NCBI RefSeq assembly: GCF_002575655.3
Contig: NC_053039.3
Span: 47,493,290 to 47,557,289 of the forward strand
Direction: 5' to 3'
DNA: 64,000 nucleotides
Source: Aegilops tauschii subsp. strangulata
Lineage: Eukaryota; Streptophyta; Magnoliopsida; Poales; Poaceae
This document shows positions 1 through 10,700 of this stretch, one piece after another. The notes under the pieces were generated by a model. The model saw only the letters and a program-made list of their open reading frames with translations, ran no database searches and was not told the DNA's origin. Every line of letters begins with the position of its first letter. Position 1 is the first letter of the stretch. The position numbers and the translations under genes are program-made.

Positions 1-59
1 GGCCCCCCGTCGCCGGCCCCTCCCCGACCCGTCGCCGCCCCCCACAGTGAGCCCCTCCC

Positions 60-235
60 ATTTTTTTTGTTTTTTTGTTTTTCTTTTCTGTTTAGATAAG
101 GTTTTTTAGTTTAAGTTTTTTCAGTTTAGAATTAATTAGTTTAGGTTATTTAGTTTAATTAGTTTAGGTTTAATTAGTTTAAATAGTTTAGTTTTAATTA
201 GTTTAGGTTTTTAGTTTAGGTTTAGGTTAAGTAGA
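60..235 (+). repeat. T-rich stretch with TTTAGTTTA repeats
   Basis: Poly-T runs near 60-85 are followed by degenerate repeats of TTTAGTTTA and AATTAGTTTAGG to about 235. The tract is non-coding and lies in the 5' part of the CACTA element. Confidence 0.7.
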
Positions 236-569
236 AGGGGGAAGAAGAAGAAGAAGAAGAAGAAGAAGAAGAAGAAGAGGAGGAGGAGGAGGAGGAGGAG
301 GAGGAGGAGAAAGAAGAAGAAGAAGAAGAAGAAGAAGAAGAAGAAGAAGAGGAGGAGGAGGAGGAGGAGGAGGAGGAGAAAGAAGAAGAAGAAGAAGAAG
401 AAGAAGAAGAAGAAGAAGAAGAAGAAGAAGAAGAAGAAGAAGAAGAGGAGGAGGAGGAGGAGGAGGAGGAGGAGGAGGAGGAGAAAGAAGAAGAAGAAGA
501 AGAAGAAGACGGGGGATGAGAAGAAGTAGAAGAATGAGAAGAAGTAGAAGTAGTAGAAGAATGAGAAGA
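236..569 (+). repeat. GAA/GAG trinucleotide microsatellite (long polypurine tract)
   Basis: From 236 to about 509 the + strand is almost purely purine, alternating blocks of GAA and GAG repeats separated by GAAA. The tail to 569 is interrupted GAAGTAGAA repeats. All long open frames across it on either strand (poly-Ser, poly-Leu, poly-Phe) are artefacts of the triplet repeat. Confidence 0.95.
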
Positions 570-570
570 C

Positions 571-1062
571 CCCCTGACCCCCTGACCCCCCAACCCCGAC
601 ACCACACCCCGACACCCGACCCCGACTCCACCCCGACACCCGACGCCCTAACCCCCTGACCCCGACACGACACCCCGACCCCCTAACCCCCTGACCCCGA
701 CACGACACCCCGACCCCCCGACCCCGAAACAGCACCCCGACCCCGACACGGCACCCCGACACCGACACGGCACCCCGACACCGACACGACACCCCGACCC
801 CCGACACGACACCCCCGACACCCCGACACCCCAACCCCGAGACCCCGACCCCGACCCCGACCCCGACACCCCGACCCCGAGCCTGACCCGACACCCGACC
901 CCGACACCGACACGGCACCCCGACCCCGACCCGGCACCCTGACCCGACACCCCGACCCCGAGACCCCGACCCCGACACGGCACCCCGACCCGACACCCCG
1001 ACCCCGAGACCCCGACCCCGACACAGCACCCCAAGACCGACACGACACCCGACCCCCGACAC
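571..1062 (+). repeat. CCCCGACAC minisatellite
   Basis: Roughly 490 bp of degenerate repeats built from CCCCGACAC, CCCCGACCC and CCCCGACACGGCAC. The minus strand is therefore rich in GGGG runs spaced by four to six bases. The long minus-strand frames (Gly, Val, Ser, Arg) come from the repeat and are not genes. Confidence 0.95.
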
Positions 1063-1415
1063 CTCCCGAAAAGGTGTTCTTTGGCCTTCCAGAAGCCGAC
1101 GGGGTCATATATTTGTGAATTATTAGTTAGGTCATATATCTTTCAATTTTGTTATGAAAAACATCATATATAATTGTGTTGATCGGGTAGTTTTAAATGT
1201 GCAGTTGTTTCATCGCTGCGAGGTTTGGTGTTCGACGACCTCGCCGTGCGTTTGACGAGCTCTACCCCTTCGTTCGTGGGTGAGCACAAATGACATGTCC
1301 TCCTCCCCCATTAATTATTTGATCTATTCCGATGAAACTTGATAGCTAGATATATATGTGTCTTGAATCATCAGTATGCGTAACCAATATGTGTCTCCCG
1401 TTTGAAAGCGTCATA
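1063..1415. other. Unassigned leader DNA of the CACTA element
   Basis: AT-rich sequence with two similar GGTCATATAT segments (1105-1140) and a GC-richer stretch near 1210-1270. No gene or repeat could be identified. It probably belongs to the untranslated leader or promoter region of the transposase gene that starts at 1881. Confidence 0.4.
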
Positions 1416-1449
1416 GTTATAAATATGCATGCTTTTGCATATTTATAAC
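1416..1449. repeat. Perfect short hairpin
   Basis: GTTATAAATATGCA at 1416 is followed, after a short loop, by its exact reverse complement TGCATATTTATAAC ending at 1449. The arms are 14 bp with a loop of about 6 bp. It lies just left of the longer hairpin at 1489-1706. Confidence 0.85.
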
Positions 1450-1488
1450 CTTGATTCTTTCGAATTGTCCAACGCTATCCATGGACAG

Positions 1489-1706
1489 CCCGAGTATGTT
1501 TAGATTGGGTTCATTTTCCCATATGCTTTGCTCCGGATCCGATGCATAAATTTCGTCAGTGCCTCCCCTGTTGTTCTCCGGGTACACATCCTCTCTGTTT
1601 ATTGCAGAGACGTGTATCAGGAGAACAGCGGGGAGGTGCTGCTGAAATTTTGCGTAGGATCTGGGGCATAGCATGGGAAAATGAACCCAATCTAAACATA
1701 CTCGGG
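1489..1706. repeat. Long imperfect hairpin upstream of the transposase gene
   Basis: The left arm (about 1489-1595) begins CCCGAGTATGTTTAGATTGG. The right arm (about 1609-1706) is its imperfect reverse complement, ending with the complement of the same block and CTCGGG at 1706. The arms are about 100 bp each, with mismatches concentrated toward the loop. A transcript across it would fold into a long stem, a possible source of small RNA. Confidence 0.85.
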
Positions 1707-1800
1707 TGGGATTAGGACCTATCATTACCTATTAGAGTGTAGGTTGCATGGACGTAATAAAATTGACAAAGTAGATCAACTGATGAATACATACATGGTG

Positions 1801-1803
<3 letters not shown>

Positions 1804-1848
<45 letters not shown>
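1804..1848. repeat. (TA)n microsatellite
   Basis: About 22 uninterrupted TA dinucleotides end 32 bp before the probable transposase start codon. Confidence 0.95.
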
Positions 1849-1855
<7 letters not shown>

Positions 1856-1880
1856 GTGTCTAGTAGCTATGAAAGTCAAG

Positions 1881-4800
1881 ATGAGTGATCGTGCGTGGAT
1901 GTACACCGGTCACACTGGTCAGAACAAATGGAGCATTGAATGGTTCACAAAAACCAAGGGGTTTGTGCGAGCCGCATTTGCAAATGGCCAGAGGAAAACC
2001 TGGTGCCCCTGTTTACGGTGCGGCAATTGGGAAAAGAGGACAGAGGCTGAAATGGGCAAACACCTGCAGAAGAGTGGTTTTACGCCCGATTATACGGTGT
2101 GGACATTTCATGGTGAGTCTGCCCAACGTGACCGAGCTGAGGTGGATCGTCGTCGCACCGACGAGCATGGTACCGGGATGGAAAACATGGTGCAAGACTT
2201 TGATGATGCTCGGGATTCGGACGAGGAGATGGAGGAATCTGCAAAGGCCTTCAATGAAATGTTGGAGTCTTCAAAACGTCCGCTCCATGAGCACACTGAG
2301 CTTTGTCAGTTGGATGCCATCTCACAAGTAATGGCTCTGAAGGCTCAGTTCAACTTGGGCAGAGAATGCTACGATGCAATGATGACAGTATTTGGACGCT
2401 TTCTACCCAAAGGCCATGTAATGCCTGCAAACCTGTACCAGTCGGACAAAATCCTCCGTGCACTGAAGATGCCCTATGATAAGATACATGCCTGTGAGAA
2501 AGGATGTGTCTTGTTTAGGCTTGACTATGCGGACTTGAACTATTGTCCCATTTGCAAGTCTTCCAGGTATGTTGTGGTAGACAACGGTATGGGTGAGAAG
2601 ACACAGACCAAAATCCCCATTAGTGTTCTTCGGTATATGCCAATCGTACCAAGACTTCAACGTCTTTTCATGGTCGAAGAGATGGCCAGACAAATGACAT
2701 GGCACAAAACGGGCAAAAGAACCGAACTAGATGCAGATGGGAATCTGATGATTGTACACACATCGGATGGTGTTGCGTGGAAAAAGTTTGATGAATTACA
2801 TGGTGACAAAGCGGCAGATCCGAGGCATCCTCGAGTCGGCATCAGCACGGATGGGTTCAGTGTGTTTGGTATGACGGCAGCCCAATACAGTTGTTGGCCC
2901 GTATTTGTCTTTCCACTCAATCTCCCCCCCGGACAGATTATGCAAAGAAAGAACATTTTCCTGACGTTGATAATTCCAGGGCCCAACTATCCGGGGAAAA
3001 ATATGAATGTGTACATGCAACCGCTTAAGGACGAATTGCAAGAAGCCTGGGATAATGGGTTCAAGACATACGATGCCTATAGCAAACGGGACTTCATAAT
3101 GCGTGTCTGGTACATGTACTCGACGCATGACTTGCCGGCGTATGCGCTATTCGTTGGCTGGTGTGTGCATGGAAGGTTCCCGTGCCCCACATGCAAGGGA
3201 GCTCTTGAGTTTCGTTGGCTTCAGGCCGGTCGCAAGTTTTCTTGCTTCGACATGCATAGACAGTTCCTGAATCCTCGCCATAAGTTCAGGAAAGACAAGA
3301 AGAACTTCATCAGAGGTAGAGTTGTCAAAAACTCTGCACCACATGCATTGACAGGCCAACAGACCCTGGATCAGTAAAACGCTCTCGAGCCAGATCCAGA
3401 GCGTCCAGGGTACTTCAAGGGGTATAATTCTAAGCACGCCTGGACTCACAAAACATGCTTATGGGATCTGCCTTACTTCAAAGACCTCCTTTGCCCACAC
3501 AACATCGACGTGATGCACACTGAGAAGAATATCGCCGAGGCACTTTTTGGTACATTGTTCGGCATAGATGGGAAGTCAAAGGATAATACTAAGGCTAGAG
3601 TCGATCTGGAGGCGCTATGTGATAGGCCGTTACAAAACATGAAAGAACCGAAAGGAAAGCAGAACTGGACGAAGCCAAAGGCATGGTTCAATCTTCGAAG
3701 GCCAGCTATGAGGGAAATTATCTTGTGGGTGAAAATGCAGTTGATGTTCCCCGATGGGTATGCAGCGAATCTACAGAGGGGAGCCAGTCTTGATAAATTG
3801 AAGATATTTGGTCTCAAGAGTCAAGATTGGCACATATGGATTGAGCGGGTAATGCCGGTGATGTTGCGTGGCTTCATCCCTGAGGATGAATGGCTAGTAC
3901 TGGCAGAACTCAGCTATTTCTTCCGTGTTCTTTGTGCGAAAGAACTATCGCCTGGCGTGCTAGAAGAAATGGAAGAGTTGGCGCCGGAGTTGATCTGCAA
4001 GTTAGAGAAGATCTTTCCACCGGGCTTCTTTAATCCAATGCAACATTTGATTTTGCATCTCCCGACCGAGGCAAGATTGGGGGGGGGGCGTGCAAAATCG
4101 TTGGTGCTACCCAACTGAGAGGATGCAGAAGACGCTTCGACAAAAATGTAAAAATAAACGTAGAATTGAAGCATCGAAGGCTGAGGCATTCATCACTGAG
4201 GAGGCGGCAAACTTCGTGACAGCACACTACGAAGCCAAAAATCGTCATTTGCATAATCCGAAGCCTCGGTACAATGCTGACGACCCTAAAAAGGGTGGAT
4301 CCAACCTCAGCCTATTCAAAGGGAATCTCGCACCAGCCAGTGTTTCAAATCCAGTATCTTTGGATAACGAACAATGGCGGACCATTTCGTTGTATATCTT
4401 CAACAACCTGATAGAAGTGCGGCCGTACATCGAGTAAGTTCTCGGTACATAGTTTCGCAACTTCTATTTCCTTTGAACTGCTCTTATTCCTGGATATTTC
4501 ATACAGTCGATACGTCGCCTTATTCTCATATGGAGCGGTGATCCAAAAGGATTCTGTCGAAGAGTATGAGCTTCTCGCAAAGCAAGGAGGCGGCTATCCC
4601 GGTTTCATCTCTTGGTTCAAACAAACGGTAATTTCTATTAGACTTGTAGGCTAATTTGTAGGCGGCTATCCCGGTTTCATTCGCTAATTTGTGCGTAATG
4701 CAACAATCCTTTCATATTAAACTTGTAGGCTAATTCAGAGTCTATGGACGCCGAATTGAGACAAGTCGCTAATGGTTTTGACTATAAGGTCCGTTCATTT

Positions 4801-5544
4801 GACAAATACGACATCAACGGGTATCGCTTTCGTACCTATGGCAAAGAGCTATCTATGGCCGACCGAAAGTCTACAAATTGTTGTGTATCTGCTATCGGCG
4901 AAGGAGGTACGGAGTATTATGGGAGAGTTGAAGCAATTTATGAACTTCTATTCTATGGTGAAAACCCACCGAATGTCGTAGTCTTCAAATGTTATTGGTT
5001 TCAGCCGAAGGAGACTAGAAGGACTCATGAACATATAGGGCTAGTTGAAATCAACCAAAGCACCCATTTAGATGTTCCTGATGTCTATATTACGGCTCAA
5101 CAGGCGACCCAAGTATTCTATCTACCGTGGGCCTGCCAAACTAATCCAAATCTAAAAGGTTGGGATGTCGTTTATGAAGTGCCGCCACGTGCTAGACTAT
5201 CTCCCCCAAAGGAAGAGGATTATGAACCTCACATTAACCCAGACATATATGAAGGAGAATTCTTCCAAGAGACACGTCTTTCCAAAAAGCGTTTCAAGAA
5301 CCGCTATACTTCACCCCAAAACATTGAAGTAGACAGCGACAGTGAATCCGACATCACCCCAGAGGAGGAACAAGAAGAGCCGGAACAAGAAGAGGTTACT
5401 GCTGCGGATGACCTGTCATTGCTTGACCGATTACGTCAAGGTGGCCTTGCACATGTTGATGCCACTGAACCCTATGAGCCCGTCATTGATTATAGTGATG
5501 ATGATGATTATGCATTTATTGATGATACTGATCGAGATTATTAG
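1881..5544 (+). pseudogene. CACTA transposase (TnpD-like), broken by one stop and one frameshift
   Basis: Encodes the enzyme that would recognise and cut CACTA ends in the nucleus. The ATG at 1881 (MSDRAWMYTG) fits the family start better than the in-frame ATGs at 1854 and 1869. Order: transposase-associated domain with WCPCLRCGN (about residues 5-75), tnp2/Transposase_21 domain with CPICKSSRY and the STDGFSVFG block (about 180-500), DUF4218 (3700-4250), then DUF4216 with YYGRVEAIYELLFY (about 4900-5010) and an acidic C-terminus ending at 5544. Likely introns are 4434-4506 and 4628-4737, both GT...AG. Damage: an in-frame TAA at 3375-3377 directly after TLDQ, with homology continuing in the same frame, and a frame change in the run of G at 4080-4088. 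Domain names are from family knowledge; intron borders are inferred. Confidence 0.88.
4588..4681 (+). repeat. Exon fragment duplicated in the adjacent intron
   Basis: The coding block GGCGGCTATCCCGGTTTCAT at 4589 recurs at about 4661 inside the intron that starts at 4628, flanked by repeated TTGTAGGCTAATT. A small local duplication, without evident function. Confidence 0.7.
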
Positions 5545-5680
5545 TAGTGTCAGGTATTAAATTTTTTAATGTTGTACTTGATGATGATACACTTAAGTGA
5601 TACACATATTATTATTCATGTCGGTCTTTTTTTATGTTGTACTAATTTCGTTTACTGTTTGTCATGGCAGGTGTTGAAAG

Positions 5681-8122
5681 ATGGTGGGCACTGGTCGGGA
5701 GCGCGCCAAGGCCCCTTCTTCGTCGGCGCGTGGTCTGAGGTCTTCGATTCCAGACGTACCTCTCCGCCGAGCGTTGCTGGACAGTATGTCCACACCGCCG
5801 GGCCCTTCTTCGTCGACCGCGGTGCCCAGCAGGGGACGAGGTAGGAAGAGAGGAGGTGGGGCACGTGGTCGCGGGAGAGGAGGTAGGGTGACTGCTACGG
5901 CGCCTTCCTCGCCGCCACCCCCAGCTGTTTCACCCGAGCACGTGACTGCTAGGGTGGACTCGTCCGAGGAGGAGGCTACACGGACTCCGGTCCACGAGCC
6001 TTCGGTCCACGGGTCTTGGGCCCACGAGCCTCGGGTCGACTGGCCTTCGGCCCACGAGACCCCGGAGGAGCACACGTCCGGATGGGGTACCTGGCCGGAT
6101 CAGCCCGAGGAGCCGAGTGGCCATGCTGATGATGGCGGGGAGCCGACTGATCTTGAGGAGGAGGGTGGCACCGTCTACCAGCGTGGTGCTACACGGCTCC
6201 CGTCCGTGTCGGCGACCCGCGAGCAGAGGTGGTTGATCTTCCCTGATGGGGAGAGGTACGTAAGTGCATTTAATATTTTTGTACCTTCTGCATTCACGTT
6301 TCTTCAAATAACTAATGCGTTGGCCTTGTCATGCTGCAGGGGTTGGGACCACCATCATAGTGTCCGCCGGCCCAACTCCGTCCTTGGAGTTCTTTGCCGG
6401 CAAAACTTCCCGGGGTTTGTCACGTTGCCTGGTGAGGGTCGGCTTCCAGAGCTTGGGTTGAGCTGGGAGCACTACGTGGCTGCCCCGGCCCCGCCGGATG
6501 TCATTATCGACGGTGTCGTGTGCGACACGAGGGCAGACATGGTGATCAGGACGTTTTGGGTAATTTCTCCTTTACACATTTCAAAATCTTCAACTAGCTA
6601 GTTATTAATTGTACTAATCAATATTGTCTCATTTGATTGCAGACATTCTACAGGTGTGAGGAGGGATACGAGGAGGACAGCGCAAATGTTATCCAGAACG
6701 TCTGCAAGCGCCTACTCCAGAACTTACGGCACGAGGCTCGGGTGCAGGCTGTTCGAGACTACTACGCCTTGCGTGGTATCAAGAAGACCAAGCCGGCGTG
6801 CCGCGATAAGTTCCTGAGTAAGGAGCAGTACATGAAGGTAATTCTTAAGGCCTTCTACTTAAGTTCCTTCATTTAGTAATTCTTAGCCGTAGCGCTCAAG
6901 TTTCTATTTGCTAACTTAGGCGCCTCCGAGATGGTGTGCGGATCGGATGGATTGTTGGGAGGTGTTGGTCGATGAGTGGTGCTCACAAGAATGGCTAGCC
7001 CTCCACAACCAGGCCAAGGACAAACGTGCCCAAATGGAAGGTGTGCCACACCATCAAGGTAGCTCCAACTTATATCAGTTCGGGCGCAACTGGGTATGTG
7101 GTTTGCTTCATGATTCATGCAATTCATTCATCATGCTAGATTGAGCCCTTTAATTACTAATTTTCATTGTTTCTCTCTTTCAGGCACGCTACAATAAGGC
7201 GGATAAGGTGCCAGAGGTGTACGACCTGTATGCCATGGCCCACACTGGCTCTTTCAAGAAAGTCAAGGCTTTCTCTCAGTCTGACCTCGATGATGCAAAC
7301 AACTTCACCAACATCTCCTCCCACAACAAGCTCGTGAGATATAGAGATGAGGGGAAGGCGAGGAAAGGGGAGGACTTTAACCCGAGCCAGGGTCCCATTG
7401 ATCCAGAGCTGGTGATGATATCTGGTGGCGGGAGGTCCCATGGCTCCATAGCCATTGGAGATGGACTTATCCGTTGTCCTAGCACTCTCCCGGAGATCAA
7501 GGCGCGCCAGTCGAGCTCCGCTCCTGAGATAAGGCCTCGTGAACGGCCAGTGCAACTCGCCATCAAGGTTAGTGATACGTACTCAGTTATCTTTCTCCAT
7601 TACATTGTGTGCGCTTCCATCAATGATTACAAATGGTCATGTGAGTGGTGTTGCAGGCTGCTATACAGACTGAGAGAGATAGAACGGAGAAACTTCTGGC
7701 GGAGGCGGCGGAGAGGCAGCGGGAGATGGAGGAGAGGACGAGAAAGATGATGGAGGAGGAGAGGGCACGGAATGACATGCAGGCAAGGGCCATGTACGAG
7801 CTCCTTGTGGTAAGTTTCTTCTGCAGATTACTTGCTAGTCTTAACATTTGAGTCTCATTACTAACTAGTATGACTCTATTCTGAAAACCAAATGTGCAGT
7901 CTGTGTGCGAGAAGTCCGGTCAGCCCGCTCCGCCGATGCCAGTGATTGCTCCTGGGAGCACGGTGAGTTTAGTTTGAATGGACATTACTTGGTAGTCTTA
8001 ACATTTGAGTGTCGTAATGCTAACGATACATTGGATCTTTGGTGCAGCTTAACTCCAGAAACGCATCGCACGATCCTTCTCCAGGTAGCGGCACTAGCCG
8101 GCCCGCTCCTACACCTCCCTGA
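5681..8122 (+). CDS. TnpA-like CACTA protein (Transposase_24 type), eight exons, apparently intact
   Basis: The second gene of the element; proteins of this type bind the subterminal repeats. Exons inferred from GT...AG sites and frame: 5681-6255, 6340-6559, 6643-6837, 6920-7093, 7184-7567, 7657-7809, 7900-7962, 8048-8122. They join in frame to about 612 residues with no internal stop. The N-terminus is low in complexity, with a GRGRKRGGG-type basic patch and Pro, Glu and His rich stretches. The centre (exons 2-5) matches the Transposase_24 type: QNLRHEARVQAV, CWEVLVDEWCS and VYDLYAMAHTG. Exon 6 is a highly charged coiled coil (ERDRTEKLLAEAAERQREME). The TGA at 8120 lies a few bases before another donor (8129), so an intron carrying the 30-bp minisatellite may follow the stop codon. 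The start at 5681 is the first ATG in frame; an upstream non-coding exon is possible. Confidence 0.8.
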
Positions 8123-8128
8123 TCACGG

Positions 8129-8814
8129 TAAGTTTCTCTAGTGTTTTGCTTAACAAATGCATAAAGACCTAGACTTAGCTTTATTTCCTCCAATATGCTT
8201 ACCATAATGACCTAGAGTTAGCTTATTTTCCTCCAAAATGACCCATTTTACCTAGGTTAGCTTATAAATGTGCAGTTCATCCAAGTTAGCTGAAAAATGA
8301 CCCATTTTACCTAGCTTAGCTCCTAAATGATCCATTTTACCTACGTTAGCTTTAAAATGGCCCATTTCACCTACGTTAACTCCAAAATGACACATCTTAC
8401 CTAGGTTATCTCATAAACGATCCATTTCAACTAATTTAGCTCATAAACGATCCATTTGACCTAAGTGAGCTAAAAAACGATCCATTTCACCTAAATTAGC
8501 TCTTAAATGATCCATTTCACCTAAGTTAGCTCAAAAAGATCCATTTCAACTAAATTAGCTCATAAATGATCCATTTCACCTAAGTTAGCTAAAAAACGAT
8601 CCATTTCAACTAAATTAGCTCAAAAATGATCCATTTCAACAAAGTTAGCTAAAAAACGATCCATTTCAACTAAGTTAGCTCAAAAACGATCCATTTGACC
8701 TAAGTGAGCTAAAAAACGATCCATTTCACCTTAGTTACCTCAAAAACGATCCATTTCACCTAAGTGAGCTAAAAAACGATCCATTTCTAACTTTCTTATT
8801 TTGCCATTTTGCAG
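8129..8814 (+). other. Probable intron in the 3' untranslated region of the TnpA-like gene
   Basis: Begins with GTAAGTTTCTC at 8129 and ends with CCATTTTGCAG at 8814, both good splice sites. It consists mostly of the 30-bp minisatellite. Inferred from splice motifs only. Confidence 0.5.
8255..8787 (+). repeat. 30-bp minisatellite
   Basis: About 17 to 18 copies of a 30-bp unit of the form CCATTTCACCTAAGTTAGCT followed by CAAAAACGAT, with scattered substitutions. Less regular copies begin near 8160. Direct tandem array without unique spacers. Confidence 0.95.
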
Positions 8815-9118
8815 ATTTCATTATGTGCTGGATGGAGTGCTTGTTCTACTCTTCTTGTTCTTGTCTTCTCATTCTTGTCTTCTCATTCTAGTCACCTTAG
8901 CTATGGAGTGCTTGTTTATGTATGGATGGGACTTGTTTATGTATGAAATGATGGATGGAACTTGTTTGTGTATGAAATGATGGATGGAACTTGTTTATGT
9001 ATGAAATGATGTATGAACTTGTTTATGTGATGAATGCCTGTGAAATATATCTATATGTCATATATATTTTCTGTGCAAATTGTGGGATTTAATAAAAAAC
9101 AGAAAAAAACCCAATATG
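8815..9118 (+). other. 3' untranslated part of the TnpA-like gene
   Basis: AT-rich, with short direct repeats of GATGGATGGAACTTGTTT and TATGTATGAAATG between about 8905 and 9030. No ORF of note. Confidence 0.5.
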
Positions 9119-9664
9119 CAGGCTCTTTGCCGTCTGCCACAGACGACAAAGGCCTCTTTGCCGTCTGCGGCGGACGGCAAAGAAGCCACGTGGCAGCCAA
9201 CTGTGCTTCCTGGGAGCTGACCCATTTGGTCAGTTTGCCTACAGTGGCAGACGGCAAAGACTTTGCCATCTGTGGCAGACGGCAAAGAACCTGCACTTTT
9301 CCATCAGTGGCAGACGGCAAAGAACCTGCCATCTAGTGACGTGTAGATGACATCATACGGCGGACGGCAAAGACCAGAGAAATTTTGCCGTCAGCGGCGG
9401 ACGGCAAAGGTCTGCCGTTAGCCACTTAACGGACTGACAGCGCAATTATTGCCGTCCGCCCTCTTTGCCGTCCGCCGCAGACGGCAAAGAGCCTTTGCCG
9501 TCCGCCGCAAGGAAGCGGACGGCAAAGCAGCTGTTTACCGTAGCCTTCTTTGCCGGAGCCTTTTGCCGTCCGCGGCTGACGGCAAAGGTCTTTGCCGTCC
9601 GCCTTTCGAGCCTTTGCCGTCCGCCTTTCGAGCCTTTGCCGTCCGCCGTGGCAGACGGCAAAGT
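9119..9664. repeat. CACTA subterminal repeat block (GACGGCAAAG / CTTTGCCGTC)
   Basis: More than fifteen copies of GACGGCAAAG or CTTTGCCGTC in both orientations, many forming palindromes such as CTTTGCCGTCTGC facing GCGGACGGCAAAG. Such arrays are the expected binding sites of TnpA-type proteins next to CACTA termini. Densest at 9450-9664. Confidence 0.92.
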
Positions 9665-9681
9665 AGCTGTTTCCTGTAGTG
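9665..9681 (-). repeat. 3' terminal inverted repeat of the CACTA element
   Basis: Read on the minus strand the terminus is CACTACAGGAAACAGCT, followed inward by ACTTTGCCGTC. This fixes the right boundary at 9681. Confidence 0.88.
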
Positions 9682-9834
9682 TCTCTCACCTTCTCCAGAT
9701 CTAAACAAGACTTCGTTGGCCTCTCTCTCCCCTCACTGCTGGTCTGCTTGTAGTTGCTCTCTTCACACTCTCTCACCCTCTCCAAATCTAAACAAGACTT
9801 CGTTGGCCTCTCTCTCTCCCCTCACTGCTGGTCA
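9682..9834 (+). repeat. Tandem duplication directly right of the CACTA end
   Basis: A block of about 65 bp starting TCTCTCACCTTCTCCAGATC (9682) recurs at about 9770 as TCTCTCACCCTCTCCAAATC, both ending in CACTGCTGGTC. The pyrimidine-rich sequence looks like a plant 5' leader. The CACTA element ends exactly at the first copy. Confidence 0.85.
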
Positions 9835-10122
9835 AAGAGCCGGCAGGATCCGTCCGCCGGTAAGGGAAGGAGGCTTAATGCTGTCGCCGTCGGCGAGGGA
9901 GGGAATCCACTACCGGCGCAGCTATTCACTTTCAGCCAGCGGCGGTGGGGGAGGGCCTCCGACCCCTTCTTCTTCGCCGCCGTACATAGTGTGGGTCAAA
10001 CGGCCTTCGGTCGCCCACCGAACCACACCCCAAGAACCTTAAGGTATAATTTACTTATTCCACATGCATTGCTCTAGCTGCATGTGGGCCTTTTCCACTT
10101 CTGCACTCGAATCTAGGTGTTG
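9835..10122 (+). other. GC-rich, first-exon-like sequence without a supported ORF
   Basis: Contains CCGGTAAGGG-type and CTTAAG/GTATAA-type possible splice donors and moderate GC, like the leader of a plant gene. The frames on it are short and lack recognisable domains. It may be a remnant of a host gene promoter or first exon beside the transposon. Confidence 0.3.
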
Positions 10123-10388
10123 GATCAAACAGGAAAGTAGTGGGGAAAGTTGTATACCATGAATCTAGGACGTGGTTCAAAGAGGAAAGGAATGGGGGAA
10201 AGTAGTGGGAAAAGTTGTATAGCATGAATCTAGGACGTGGTTCAAAAAGAAAAGGAAGGGGGAAAGTTGTATCGCATGAATCTAAGACGTGGTTCAAAGA
10301 GGACAGGAATGGGGGAAAGTAGTGGGGAAAGTTGTATAGCATAAATCTAGGACGTGGTTCACAGAGGAAAGGAAGTGGGGAAAGTACT
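10123..10388 (+). repeat. Tandem repeat of about 55-70 bp, four to five copies
   Basis: Units share GGGGAAAGTTGTAT, GCATGAATCTAGGACG and TGGTTCAAAGAGGAAAGG. The unit length varies because the GGAAAGTAGTG segment is present or absent. Non-coding. Confidence 0.9.
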
Positions 10389-10700
10389 AGTACAGACTGG
10401 CTATCCAGCACCTACATTGGTCGAAAAGGGAAAACAATGACAAACGCAGTACGCACATCTGTAACGAACTGATCTTTTGTTTTCGGGGACAAGGCTGTAG
10501 AGTTTGAGCAGGACTAGGTTTGCTGCGCTCACATAGGGAAAGGTGTCTAAAGATAACAAAACTGGGACCAACACAAATATGCTCCTTGGTTGTTTCTTCT
10601 TTGTTGCAACAGACTGTGAATCACCCCAGTACATCGGTAGATGCACATGGTGCTGGTGCATCCATTGTCCCATGCAAGTCTTTAGCTGTTGTTAATCTAA
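10389..10700. other. Unassigned DNA between tandem repeat and MITE
   Basis: No domain-bearing ORF. A possible splice acceptor TTGTTGCAACAG (about 10608) precedes a short open stretch. Nothing further could be supported. Confidence 0.3.

Larger units (their letters stand above)
1..9681 (+). mobile_element. CACTA (En/Spm-type) DNA transposon, 5' end outside the window
   Basis: The right end is diagnostic: the last bases are TAGTG at 9677-9681, the reverse complement of CACTA, preceded by many inverted copies of GACGGCAAAG. Inside, in order, are simple and minisatellite DNA (60-1062), a TnpD-like transposase (1881-5544), a TnpA-like gene (5681-8122), a 30-bp minisatellite (8255-8787) and the subterminal repeat block (9119-9664). 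This is the usual plan of an autonomous grass CACTA element. The 5' CACTA terminus is not in the window, so the target duplication cannot be checked; TCT follows the 3' end. The TnpD-like gene is broken, so this copy is probably not autonomous now. The family name within Triticeae CACTA elements was not determined. Confidence 0.9.

Noticed and set aside
211..1108. Several long open frames (poly-Ser, poly-Leu/Phe, Gly/Val/Arg-rich) on the minus strand
   Set aside because: They are produced by the GAA/GAG microsatellite and the CCCCGACAC minisatellite, which stay open in several frames at once.
8255..8787. Regular 30-bp repeats that could suggest a CRISPR array
   Set aside because: The units are directly contiguous with no unique spacers, lie in plant DNA inside a CACTA element, and have no cas genes nearby.
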